In this document: piece by piece, positions 53,628 to 64,000 of the stretch
How the letters are laid out: the number at the start of each line of letters is the position of its first letter
Numbering within the stretch: the stretch's first letter is position 1
Source: Stomorhina lunata
Lineage: Eukaryota > Arthropoda > Insecta > Diptera > Rhiniidae
NCBI GenBank assembly: GCA_933228675.1
Contig: OW121741.1
Span: forward strand, 59,004,037 to 59,068,036
Reading direction: 5' to 3'
DNA: 64,000 nucleotides
Position numbers and translations under genes: made by a program
The notes under the pieces: model-generated
What the model was told of the DNA's origin: nothing
The model's input: the letters and a program-made list of their open reading frames with translations, nothing else
Database searches by the model: none

Positions 53628-55546
53628 ACTTATACGTAAAGGTATTAGATGTTAATAGTGTTTTACGAAGTACACTAATAAATTGCAATATATAGTTCCA
53701 CTTACAACTGAGATATAGCCAAAACTCGAAATTGGATGCTTAATTAAATTTTTTTATTTTCTTTTAAATTGTATTTTTTTAATTTGTATAAAAACAGTTT
53801 TTTGTTTAAAATTTCACAATTTGCGAACATTTTACCGATATGAATTTTACGAAATCTTTTAATGCAACACACTATTGAATTTCATCAAAATCGGTGGATC
53901 AATAACTGAGATATCGCCAAAGCAAATGATAACGATGTACGCAAATTGACAAATTTTAGAAAAAAAATTTAAAAACAATAATTTTTTTTAAATATATATG
54001 AGATACAAGAAAATACTCTAACGCAGCATGCTATTAAATTTCATCAAAATCAGTCTATAAACACCAGAGTGATCGCCAAAATTAAAAATTCGATGAGAAT
54101 TTAAAAACATGTATTTTTCAAAAAAAAAAAAAAAAAAATAAAAAAATAAAATGTTATCAAACAACTGTGTTAAAAAAAAAAAACTTCTTTAAACTGTATA
54201 TTAATTATTCAACGCAACACATTACTAAATTTCATCAAAATCGGTAAATTAATAACTGAGATAACGCCAAAGCAAAAGATATCGATGTATGCAAATTGGC
54301 AAATTTTAGAAAAATTTTTAAAAAACAATATTTAAAAAAAAATATCAAATTATATATCAGATTATAGAAAATACTCCAACGCAGCATGCTATTAAATCGG
54401 TCTATAAGCCCCAGAGATATCGCCAAAATTCAAAATTCGATGAGAATTCAAATTTTTTTAACTGTATTATTCCAAACAAAATTTAAATTTCTTAAAAAAA
54501 AATGTATTTAAAAAAAAAAAATTTTAACTGTATATCAAATTTTAGGAAATCATTCAACGCAGCACACTATTGAATTTCATCAAAAGCGGTAGATCAATAA
54601 CCAAGATATCGCCAAAGCAATATATCGATGTACTCAAATTGGCAAATTTTAATTTTTTTTTAAACATTATTTTTTATTTTTTTGAATTAAATATGTATCA
54701 TATTTTAGAAAATACTCCAACGCAACATGCTATTAAATTTTATCAAAATCGGTCTGTAAACACCAGAGATATTGCCAAAATTCGATAAGAATTAAAAAAA
54801 AAATTAAAAAACTATATTTTTCCAAAAAAAAATTAAATTTTGTCAAAAAACTGTGTTTAAAAAAAAGAAGTTTTTTGAACTGTATATCAAATTTTAGGAA
54901 ATCATTCAACGCAGCACACTATTGAATTTCAAAAAATCGGTAGATCAATAACCGAGATATCGCCAAAGCAAAGAATATCGATGTACACAAATTGACAAAT
55001 TAAAAAAAAAATTAAAAAAACAGTATTTTTTTTTAATTTTTGAATTATATATCAGATTTTAGAATATACTCCAAGGCAACATGCTATTAAACTTGATCAA
55101 AATCGGTATATAAACACCAGAGATATCGAAAAAATTCAGAATTCGATGAGAATTTAATTTTTTTTTAAATTGCATTTTTTAAATTTGTTTTTTTTTTAAA
55201 TTCGTCATCGAAGTTTAGTATTTTAGCGATATCTCGGGTGTTTATGGACCGACTTTAATGAAATTCGATAGCGTGCTGCGTAGGGTGTATAATTCGTCTG
55301 GGTACATCCACCAGGAGCTCTACAAACTTGATTTCAACAGACAGACAGACGGATATGACTAAATCGACTCTGCTGGCGATTCTGAGTCAGGTTAGGTAAT
55401 AAAGGAGGTGTCAAAGACACCTACACTCGGAGACCCCAGGGGTCCATTGTGATCCTTTAACAGAGAGGGAGAAAAGAAAGAATGAAGAAAGAAAGAATGA
55501 AGATAGGGAAAGAGAAAGGTAGTAGAGAGTTGAAGAGAAGACTACC

Positions 55547-57752
55547 CTATCTAGGCCAGTTGAGACCCGTGATGAACCCTACAATATCAATTAACCTACA
55601 CTGTTGTAGATCCTGTAGGTCAGCAAGGAATCTGCTGCCTAGAAGTTTAAGTCTTAGGTTTTGCAGCCTTGGACAGTGACAGAGAATGTGTTCCACCGAC
55701 TCGGACGAATCCTCATCTAGACATAGTCTGCAGAGGTCTGAAATGCTGCTATCCCACCTATGTAGCCTCGAATTTAAGGCCCAATGTCCCGTAAGGAACC
55801 CTATACATCTTCCTAAGCTTCACCTATTTAGACTTAATAGAAGCTTTGTACCATTACTGTCCAGTTTAGGCCATATAGCTCTAGATGTCCTACACGTGAC
55901 CATGTTACCCCACAGCCTTGTGGTTTCCTGGCTAGTCCAGGACTTAATGCCTAGATAAAAGTGATAGATAGGCGGAGCCAAATCCAACACTCTTTGGCTT
56001 AAGTCTAGACTTGAGCCGTGTCTGGCAACTTCGTCCGCAACTTCGTTGCCAACGATGTCACAATGACCCGGAACCCAGCACAATCTAATCCTATAGCAAA
56101 GTGATAGCTCATGAAGAGCTATCCTACATTTTTTGACTAATTTGAAGGTAACCCCATAACCCCGCAACGCCTTGAGCGCGGCCTGGCTATCGATATAAAT
56201 TGTCACCTCATTGTTTACAGCTATAAGACCCTGAATGAGCTCTGTAGCCTTCCAAATGGCAAAAATCTCTGCCTGGAAGACACTGCACTCATCCGCGAGT
56301 CTAAAGGATTTCCTAATATTTTGATCCCACAGGAAAACTCCAGAACCAGTCCCGCAATCCATTTTTGATCTATCCGTGAAGATCGAAAAGCCTTGAAAAA
56401 GTGCTGTTTGCCCATTCCAGTCGGATCTTTCGGGGATTACGATCTCTGGAGCTGAGCTGAACAGTAGTTCCTTGACTAAATAGTCAGATCGTGGTAGACC
56501 TGACTCCAAGCCCCGGGAGCCTGTTAAGCTCAGAATACTGGAGTGTCCCACATGCCTAAACCTAAGCATACCCGCCTCGTACAGCCTTACTAGACTTCTC
56601 ATAGCCATCCCCTTAATGAAGATATCAAGGGGGTATAACGAAAGCATGATGTCTAGGGCTGCTTGAGGTGTGCTTTTAAGGGCACCGGTTATACCAATAC
56701 TGGCACAACGTTGTACCTTGTTGAGAGAAGTAAGAAAAGAACCCTTGCTAACTGCTTCCCACCATACTGCGCAACCATATGTTAAAACAGGCCTTACAAT
56801 TGTTGTGTAAATCCAATACACAACTATCGGTCTTAAGCCCCATTTTTTACCCACGGAATTCCTGCAGAAGTAGTATGCGTTTAGCCCTTTTTTCATTCTT
56901 TCCTGTGTGTTTCTCTTCCAAGATAGCTTACTGTCCAAGATAATCCCTAGAAATTTGGCTTCCTGCGACAATCTCAGCTCTACACCATTCAGCACAGGAA
57001 GTTTAAACCTTTCAACCTTGTACCTTCTGGTGTAGGGGACCAACTCCGTCTTGTCGGGGTTAATCCCCAGTCCTTTATTACTGGCCCAGGAGGAAAGTTC
57101 TCCTAGAACCGATTGCATAATATTACTTATTGTATCTGGGAACTTGCCAGATACGAGCAATACTAAGTCATCGGCGTAGGCTACGACCTTTCTCCCTAGT
57201 TGGTCAAGTCTTCTTAGAATGACATTGACGGCCAGTAACCACAGCAGTGGTGATAAAACCCCTCCTTGCGGAGTACCCCTAGTTACTTTCCTACGTAAAC
57301 TACAGTCACCTAGATTTGAGTTGATGATCCTACTGTTAAGCATATTCACAATCCACTCTACTAGGAAGCCCTGTATATTTAAGTCCTCCAGTGAACCCCT
57401 GATTGCTTCAATGGTAATGTTATTGAAGGCACCCTCGATATCGAGGAAAGCGGCCAAAGTATATTCTCTGAATTTCAGGCCCTTTTCAATAAAACTGACC
57501 ACATCGTGCAACGCACTCTCAACAGATTTACCCTTGAGATAAGCATGTTGAGCGTTGCTAATAATGCGCGTACCTAAAGAGTTCCTAAGAAATAGATCAA
57601 TCAGTCGCTCGAGTGTCTTCAAGAAAAAAGACGACAGGCTGATTGGTCTAAAATCTTTAGGTTTAGAGTGACTAGTCTTCCCTGCTTTAGGAATGAAAAT
57701 CACTCTTACCTCCCTCCACCCACTAGGAGTGAAGCCCCCATGGAGGCAAAAA
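55547..57752 (-). pseudogene. LOA-like LINE ORF2, RT and RNase H part
   Basis: Second part of ORF2. The reverse transcriptase runs from VIFIPKAGKTSHSKPKDFRP through ISLSSFFLKTLERL, AAFLDIEGAFNN, RGTPQGGVLSPLLW and the catalytic AYADDLVLL (residues about 175-183 of the open segment starting at 57703). RNase H has FTDRSK (about 442), AEIFAIWKA (about 479), IYIDSQAALKAL (about 505) and GNEVADEVARHG (about 552), so its D-E-D-D set is complete. An in-frame TGA at 55820-55822 stops it. The same frame then continues with GRCIGFLTGHWAL and a C-terminal CCHC-type finger (CRLC, then HILCHC) to a TAG at 55547. With the upstream frameshift this copy is inactive. Confidence 0.88.
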
Positions 57753-59160
57753 TACTATGAAGAATCGATAAACAATAGTCGGAAGAATTCTGTAGCATAG
57801 CGGGAATAATGCCATCCGGGCCTGCTGACTTGTACGGTAAGAATGTACTTACGGCCCACTTAATTCTTTCTGAAGTGACTATCTCGTCTATCAGATTATT
57901 CGGTATTGAGCCCAATCGCTCCATAGAAGGCTCATGAATAACCGGATCTGGATTCCGATTGCCGGGGAAGTGAGTATCAAAAAGTAGTCCGAGTGTCTCA
58001 GGGCTAGATTCAGTCCAAGAACCATCAGGTTTTAGGATAGATCCGGGGACCATTGGGTCCTTGGATAGTAATTTCCTAAATCTCGACAGCTCATTTACAG
58101 AATCGATGGTCTCACAGTAGGTTAACCATGTTGACCTTTTAGCTTTTTTGAGATCGCTCTTATACTTGTTGAAACTCAATCTATAATAAGTCCAATTCTC
58201 ATCACTGCGAGTAAGTTTGGCCTTATTAAACAGTCTTCTAACACATGTCTTAAGGTTCTTTAGTTCCTTCGTCCACCAGTTAGGCTGTTTGCGTTTGCCC
58301 GGGAAGGTTAATGGGCAGCTATGTTCATAGCTAGTTATATAACTTTCCGTGAGCTTTGTCACCACAGTGTTCGTTTCCGCCTCAGAATGGATTCTAAGTG
58401 GAATCTTACGCACCATGGTGTCCGAAGAACTCCTAAAGGACTCCCAATTTGTTTTTCGGGGATTCCTGTAGGGACTCGGTTTGACTCTCTTAAAATTGAC
58501 AGAGAAGGAGATCAAGCAATGATCAGAGAAGGAACATTCACTTGATACCTTCCAGTTTTCGATAAGATTGTCCTTCGCGTTTGTCAGTGTGATGTCTAAT
58601 ACCTCCTCCCTATCTTTTGTCCTGAAAGTGGGCGCGTTGCTCCTATTGCAGATCCTAAGATGGTTATTAGTAATGAAATCAAAGACTGGCTCACCGCGCT
58701 CGTTTATGTTGCTACTACCCCATTGGTAGTGATGGGCGTTGGCGTCACAGCCCATGATGAAGGTGTTGTTTTTCATGGACTCTACCAACCGCCTCACCTC
58801 GCTACTCGGAGGGTTCTCTGCCTCATACGGGAAGTAGGCTGAAGCCACAGTGAGGACATTCTTGCATGCGGCTTCACTCGCGACAACGGTTAGATCCCCA
58901 CCACTGTAAGAATTGAGTAGACGTAAGTTTAATGAATTCCTAGCTAAAATACAGGTTCTCACCTTGTCGCCCGTGTTTGAGACAAATAAGGTGTAGCCTG
59001 CGACCTTGAGTCCTTGAACTCTGTTCTCGCGAATCCAGGGTTCCTGGATCAAGGCCACATCTACACCGGAGTCGACAAGTAGCCTTGTCATTTCGGCCGA
59101 GGCCGCTTCACAGTGGTGTAGGTTTAACTGCACCACTAGCAGCTTCTTTGGATCCCCCAT
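57706..59160 (-). pseudogene. LOA-like LINE ORF2, endonuclease part (frameshifted at its end)
   Basis: The probable start is MGDPKKLLVVQLNLHH at 59160; the longer frame from 59205 overlaps ORF1 further. The AP-type endonuclease shows QLNLHHCEAAS, ALIQEPW (catalytic Glu), GCDANAHHYQWGS (Asp-Asn), EVLDITLTN and the terminal FSDHCLI (Ser-Asp-His). A linker follows with PNWWTKELKNLK and the RT entry motif PYKSAGPDGIIPAML. The frame closes at 57706, just after ASMGASLLVGGGR. A run of five T (minus strand, 57749-57753) that should be six explains it: with one more T the reading passes through GGFTPSGWREV into the RT frame. It is a 1-base deletion or an assembly error. Confidence 0.88.
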
Positions 59161-59440
59161 GTTTAGAAAACCTAAACTTGACGGTTCCAATACCGGAGTT
59201 GACAACGCCCCTTGTCGACTTTAATTTTTCAAGGGATATCTTGTCCACGGTGAACTTGATATCCCTTCCGCTGTTTCCCTCACAGCTGGCAGAAGATAAA
59301 AATCTCCAACCAGATGTGAGGAAATTATTCTGGTTCTGGAGGACTGCCAGTATGGTTTCCACCTTCCTTACCGGACGTGGGAACCACGCTGTCACGACCT
59401 GCCGAACCGGGAGCTCCGTAGCCAAAATCACGTCAAGTTT
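59108..59440 (-). pseudogene. LOA-like LINE ORF1, C-terminal fragment
   Basis: The fragment reads VTAWFPRPVRKVETILAVLQ, then a TSGWRFLSSASCEG segment and GRDIKFTVDKISLEKLKS ... GIGTVKFRF, ending at 59108. W-R, then a hydrophobic core and a G-G-V-FR finish resemble the conserved C-terminal domain of ORF1 in LOA/Bilbo elements (DUF4780-like). ORF1 overlaps ORF2 by about 50-100 bp. The 5' part is lost to truncation at about 59453. Confidence 0.65.
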
Positions 59441-59559
59441 GGCGGACGGACAGCGATTCTGAGTCGATCGGTATAATTTCTAAGACGAATAATGAAAAAA
59501 TTACAAACTGAATGACAAACTTATTATACCCTTTCACCTATTGGTGAAGGGTATAAAAA

Positions 59560-60100
59560 TGAAGTGCAGAAATAAGAAAAATTATCCTCCTCCTGTATAA
59601 ATTTTATATCAGATTTTAAGCACGTTATTAAATTTTATCAAAAGCGGTGCATAAACAACTCTGATATCGCCAAAATACAACTTTTGATGTACAGCAAATT
59701 GTCCAAAGTAAACCGATAGTGATGAAATTTGACAGAATTCTTTAATTATGAATACCATTCAAATTGTTCCTATCGACTCAGAATCGGCAAAAGAATCGAT
59801 TTCGCGACGTCCGTCTGTCTGTTTGTATGTCTATCCGTCCGTCTGTCTGCCTACCTGTATGTCCGTCTGTCCGTCTACCTGCCTGTCCGTTTGTCTGTTG
59901 TAGTCAAGTTTTTGGAACTTAACTGTTTTGTCGATATTTCTGATGTTTATTTTGATGAAATTTAATAGCGTTCTTCGCATGGGATTACCTAAATTCTGAT
60001 GCATTCGGTAATTTGTGGTAGATATAATTTAGTGTTTAAGCGATATTTCAGGTGTTTTGATCGACAATGATGAAATTCATATCCTAAAATTTTCATTTTG
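59560..60100 (+). repeat. Family X fragment (right part of X3's host)
   Basis: It continues the copy interrupted at 53060: 'gtgcagaaataagaaaaattatcctcc', 'ttatatcagatttta', 'aaaagcggt', the CCGT/CTGT microsatellite at 59806-59900, and 'tttggtagatataattta' up to about 60080. Confidence 0.65.
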
Positions 60101-60159
60101 CTCCGCAATTTTTTTTCATTCTTTATTAAAAATAATATATTTATAAAAATATTAAAAAT

Positions 60160-61115
60160 TAAAGTTTATAATACATCTGAACTTTGTGTGTACTTCAAGT
60201 GAAGAAAATTGTTAATAAACATCTTTAAAATCCAAAGTAATAAAAATTATCTAAAACAAACAGATCATAACAAACAAAAACATAAAAACAATAACAAAAT
60301 AAAACGAAACAAAGAAAGAAAACAATCAATATATTAAAAAAAACAACAACAATAACATTGTTTAACATGAATGCTGAGCAAGAAAAAAATTGCAATATTT
60401 CTGCTTCATCCATCTATACTCCCGCTCAAAAAAGAATGAGAGACACTCTTCATAACACTCTCCTCGGTAATGTTATGAGAAGCCCAAAGTTAATCGATAC
60501 AGAATCCCCGCTCAAATTTATGACAATTATGGACAAACGATTTAATAAACTCACCGAACAAATACAAACCATGATAATGCAACAATTTAAAAAAAATTAA
60601 AGACACAATTAAAAAGACTAGAAAATAAAACGGTTTCCTGTGAACTTCCAATTAATGGAATACCTTATAATATTAATGAAAATTTGGTAAAAATATTTGA
60701 AGATATATGCGCTATTATAGACTCAGGAATCAAAATAATAAACACAAAACAAACTCTCCTGATGCGGCTATAATTGTAAAGATGTGGTCATACTATGACT
60801 TTTTTATAAAAACTCTAGGGAGTTTTAAAAAGCAAACAAGGGTTTCTCTTTTACCCTGAATGATATCGGTCTTGATAGCAACATAAAATTTTTCATAAAC
60901 GAAAGCCTTACCAAAGAAAATTACCAAATTCTTCGAGAAGCTGGGCGCATGAAACGTGGGAGGCGCATACATAGTGCTTTTTCAATGCGTGACCTAATCT
61001 ATGTCAAAAAAAAACAGCCGATTACCAGTTAATACGCATAGAGGAATTGGAACACCTTCGTTTGTTATTTCCTGCCTCCACACAAAGATACTCTGATCAA
61101 AATTTCATTGATAAT
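60160..61115 (+). pseudogene. Jockey-like LINE 5' region and decayed ORF1
   Basis: An ATG at 60367 opens MNAEQEKNCNISASSIYTPA, a short frame to 60600. Beyond the stop, fragments in other frames resemble an ORF1 C-terminus (NYQILREAGRMKRGRRIHSA, then FSMRDLIYVKKK and IRIEELEHLRLLFPAST, ending near 61118). Such ORF1s precede an endonuclease-RT ORF2 in Jockey/CR1-like elements, as here. No CCHC knuckles are visible. At least two frameshifts and stops separate the pieces. The start of the element is not sharply defined (60090-60200). Confidence 0.55.
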
Positions 61116-61331
61116 AATTAAAAATGTTATTAAATTTAGTTAAAATTTTAAAAGAAACAAAATTTTAAAAGCAATAATATTTCTCTTGTTAAAAGTTATT
61201 GTAAATGTTAAATTTGTAAAATCTTACTCGAAAAATGTATATGTCTTGAAACTAAAGCTAATTAAATCATTTATTTATAACTACTTGTACATCAAAGCTT
61301 CTTTCCAACAAAAATTGAGTCACATAACATT

Positions 61332-62431
61332 GTGAGAAACGTTTCCAACGACGGAACTGCGAATATGATAAGAATTCTATATAAGCAGAAAACTGGCTTT
61401 AATATCTGCCATATAAACGCCCAAAGTCTATGCAAAAAAATAGATGAATTCAGATACATCTTCGAGAGTTCGGGCATAGATATTATATGTGTGTCTGAAA
61501 CATGGTTCACCAGTGATATAAGTGACCTATATATTTCAATTAATGGTTATAAAGTCGTGAGATCCGATAGACCTAAACATGGCGGTGGTGTTGCCATATA
61601 TGTTAAAAATGGGATTAAGCGCAATATAGTACGAGCTACTTGTGTTGATGAAAAAGTCGAAAATATTTATATTGAAATTAAGATGGAGTCCAGAAATTAC
61701 TACTGGGTACAGTGTATAGGCAAAATAACAGAATAATTATGGACACTTTTATGAACAATCTAGAAAGCCTATCTGCGTCGTATGAAGATGTAGTTATTCT
61801 TGGCGATTTTAACTGCAATATCTTGGTCGACTTTCAACTGACTGATGGTATGAAGACTCTTGGATTAACTCCAACAAATTCCACAATAACTACACATTTT
61901 ACTAAAACAAATAGTACTTTATTGGATGTAATTTTTGTGGCCAATCAATCTAACATACTTTTGTATGACTTTACAAAGATTGATTATAACATACTGGAGC
62001 AAGAGTTTTTCAAAATTGAATGGGAACGTATATATTATATGGAAGCAGTAGAAGATGAATTATTCTTTCCATAATTATTTGTACCTATTAAAACAAAGGT
62101 AGCAGGAAAGAAAGTAAGACCCTGGTTTAGCAAAGAAGTAAAAGAGTCTATGGTAAAAAGAGATAATGCTTACCGGATTGCGAGAAATGTAGCTAATAAG
62201 GCTGTCAGGGATGCAAAGTCTAAGTATTACACAGTTAAATTTACAAATGCTGTTGGGTCCAATAAAACCTGGCAAACTAATTGTGAAATAGGCATAGGTA
62301 AATCCAAAAAACAAGCCGACGTTTATACTGATGCAAATACAATTAATGAAAAGTTTGTGGACATACCTGTGGTTAAAGCAAATGCGAATTTTTATTCAAA
62401 CAACTTAAACTTTAATACTCGACAACCAGGG
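61332..62431 (+). pseudogene. Jockey/CR1-like LINE ORF2, endonuclease region, cut by foldback C
   Basis: ORF2 begins near 61371 with a MIRILYKQKTGFNICHINAQ start. The endonuclease motifs NAQSL, IDIICVSETWF, GYKVVRSDR and HGGGVAIYVKNG follow. After a frameshift near 61715 come DVVILGDFNCNIL and NSTLLDVIFVANQ. A second break near 62075 leads to RPWFSKEVKESMVKRDNAYR and the pre-RT linker to 62430. The RT itself is not present: foldback C begins at 62432 and the window ends before any continuation. The ORF2 start is about 250 bp after the ORF1 remnant. Confidence 0.78.
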
Positions 62432-63684
62432 CACAGTGGTTTACGGACGCTTTTTTTTGGAAATAATTCTTTAACTTTTGAACGACTGGAGATATTTGAA
62501 TGAAATTTGACATGGTGATAGTCAAGGAGTATTCGAGTTGGTTTTTAAAAGCACTGGTCCATGAGGGGTCGGGAGAGTGATTGATGGACCTTCAAAGTTG
62601 GTCACCTCGGGTGTTCGACTTTTTTAAAAATTCGCCAAAAATCCATTTATGTATGGATTGAAAAGAAATTTTAAACTTAAGTTGTCCTTGAGAAGATCTA
62701 CAAAAAATACGCTTAAATGTGTAGGTTATCTCCTTTGGATTTCGAGATATTTGGGTAAAAAGGAATTTTTAGGTTGATTTTTTACCTCTTTTTTTAAGCT
62801 TTTTTTGATCTGGTGGACGCATCTGAGGACCAAAAATTTTTTAAGAATATTCTTTAAATTTGTAATAAAATTCTGAATAATTTTTGTGCAAGTTAGTTAT
62901 AGAAATCTTCTTTTGTTTAAAAGTTAAAAATATTCAAAGTTGAAACTTACAAAAAATTTCGCTTTTTTTTTAGTTTTTTCCCAAAAGATAGCTATATTTT
63001 TTCACTAATAAAAAAATATTTTCTTAAGAAACATAAAAAGATTTTTAAAGTTTTTAAAAGAAAACATAATGAGAATGCGTATAAAACAAATTTCTTGCTA
63101 ATTGGACTTTTGGTCCTCGCACATGTCCTCTCCAAAAAATGGCAATTTGTAAAAAAAAAAATTAGTTTAAACAAAAATTTCTCAAAAGGCAAAGCACCGA
63201 TTTGAAAAAAATTATAATGTTCATATTTTCCAATATATCTGTTATTGATTAAAAAAGTTTTTTCTGAAACGCGCTGCAAATAGAGACAGTGTTGCCATAT
63301 TTGTAAAAAAACTCATTTTTTGAAACACCTTTTTCCCCAGTTGGGAATTGGGGAATTTTTAAGTTAAAATTGGGATTTTTTTTTAGTCTATTGCTTTTAC
63401 ATCTTATTGGTCTACATTACTACAAAATTTCATTGTAATATCTTTATCCATGTCATTTCCACAGAATATCAAAGATTAAAAATATTTTCCTTAAAAAAGC
63501 AGAAAAACAATTTTTTTTTGTTTTACGATACAAAGTGTAAAAAAAGTAACGCACTTAAAAAAAACTTTTACTTAGTGCTAATCTCCTAGTCTTTCCCGAT
63601 CTAATGATACTAAACATGTATATAAAGCATTAATACCGAGTCTTAAAAAACTCTGAAAACTTTGGCCCCCGTAGCATTTTTACA
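62432..63684. mobile_element. Giant foldback element, copy C (single truncated arm)
   Basis: It starts CACAGTGGTTTACGGACGC inside the LINE and matches the left arms of A and B block by block to 'aactttgg(c)cccc(g)tagcattttta' near 63684. There the alignment to A (6500-6516) ends. No opposite arm is seen before 64000. The left flank is CAGGG. It is either an arm-only remnant or a copy interrupted by other DNA. Confidence 0.8.
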
Positions 63685-64000
63685 CTGTTTATTTAAATAT
63701 AAGTGATGAATTTGTGCATATAAAATTAATAATCATACTCAAATATTTCACTATAAGATGACAATGATCCTTCGATAACAAACAAATATTTTTTTATTTT
63801 TTTAAAGAAAATATCATGAGGATTTATGAAATATCAAAATGTAAATAATTTGTACTTATATTAAAAGGTGAAATACATTTTATTGAAGTATTTGTAGTTA
63901 AAGTTTAAACTTACAGTTTTTATTACATATTTATATAAAAGTAGTTATTTACTTAATTTTTATTTTCAGTAAAATAATCAGTACAATCTATTATATCAAG
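63685..64000. other. Unassigned AT-rich sequence at the window edge
   Basis: AT-rich, with no coding frame and no block matching other parts of the window. It may be an insertion that truncated foldback C or the flank of a deletion. Confidence 0.5.

Larger units (their letters stand above)
55389..59453 (-). mobile_element. 5'-truncated LOA-like (I superclade) LINE in family X
   Basis: A 13 bp target duplication GCGATTCTGAGTC flanks it (55376-55388, 59454-59466). Joining the flanks restores the X phrase 'actctgctggcgattctgagtcgatcggtataattt' seen at other X copies. The element carries the tail of ORF1, an ORF2 with endonuclease, reverse transcriptase and RNase H, and a short 3' UTR. The 3' end (minus strand) reads CCTTTATTACCTAACCT without a long poly-A. 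RNase H plus the ORF1 type point to the LOA group. Confidence 0.9.
53061..59559 (+). repeat. Family X, copy X3, split by a LOA-like LINE
   Basis: It starts CAAGTAAGAGTGCTATATTC and ends with hairpin CCTTTCACCTATTGGTG, then AAGGGTATAAAA at 59559. Without the LINE it is about 2.4 kb, the same as X2. Its interior (53640-55300) holds at least five diverged tandem segments of 250-350 bp, each with 'atttcatcaaaatcgg', 'gagatatcgccaaa' and 'tcgatg(t/a)'. It is inserted into another X copy (52660-53060 and 59560-60080). Confidence 0.7.

Noticed and set aside
57219..57542. Plus-strand ORFs opposite the LOA-like LINE (also 55686-55958, 58321-58545, 59085-59462)
   Set aside because: Antisense to a well-supported RT/endonuclease frame.

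Overview
The window reads as eukaryotic, almost certainly insect, and most likely a muscoid (calyptrate) fly. The evidence is AT-rich non-coding DNA, short GT-AG introns of 53-54 bp, a tRNA-derived SINE of a type I associate with muscoid flies, and transposon families typical of insects (BEL/Pao, Jockey/LOA-type LINEs, PIF/Harbinger, hAT, Tigger/pogo, mariner). I cannot name the species. I see no host protein-coding gene, no rRNA and no ordinary tRNA gene: essentially the whole window is nested mobile DNA.

Layout. 1-4834: a long copy of an interspersed repeat (called family X here; one terminus CAAGTAAGAGTG, the other a hairpin ending GGGTATAAAA) with a ~132 bp tandem array and a LINE 3' fragment. 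4835-9026: a 4.2 kb foldback element with CACAGTG-type ends. 9027-10282: unassigned. 10283-17312: a MITE-like element split by a Tigger/pogo DNA transposon (10516-17149), which itself carries another copy of that MITE, a small foldback and a second 3.5 kb CACAGTG foldback (12272-15820). 17313-20059: family X fragments, a hammerhead ribozyme motif (17944-17989) and a tRNA-derived SINE. 20060-21314: non-autonomous hAT copy 1. 21521-24045: family X, reverse. 24156-25212: about 50 copies of a 21 bp palindromic minisatellite. 25622-30370: hAT copy 2, split by a PIF/Harbinger element (26024-29520) with both of its genes nearly intact. 31394-32530: a short family X relative and a palindromic TA-flanked MITE. 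32580-37130: two decayed LINEs head to head. 38276-39191: an internally deleted mariner. 39700-41000: a decayed Gag-like gene. 41809-42586: inverted copy of the short X relative. 43033-51459: a full-length, apparently young BEL/Pao retroelement with a single Gag-Pol-Env ORF. 53061-59559: family X holding a 5'-truncated LOA-like LINE (55389-59453). 60100-62431: a Jockey-like LINE cut by a third CACAGTG foldback (62432 to about 63684).

The target-site duplications give a relative order of insertion: family X in family X, then the LOA LINE; hAT, then Harbinger; MITE, then Tigger, then foldback; a 114 bp retroposon, then BEL. The BEL element (equal-length, apparently identical LTRs, open ORF, exact 5 bp duplication) and the Harbinger element (18 bp perfect inverted repeats, intact three-exon transposase) look youngest.

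The most interesting items are the hammerhead ribozyme core, the giant near-palindromic elements whose CACAGTG ends and 5 bp TGTCG duplication resemble the Transib/RAG signal, the intron-like junction in Tigger formed at a MITE edge, and the palindromic minisatellite. All comparisons were made by eye; no database search was run.
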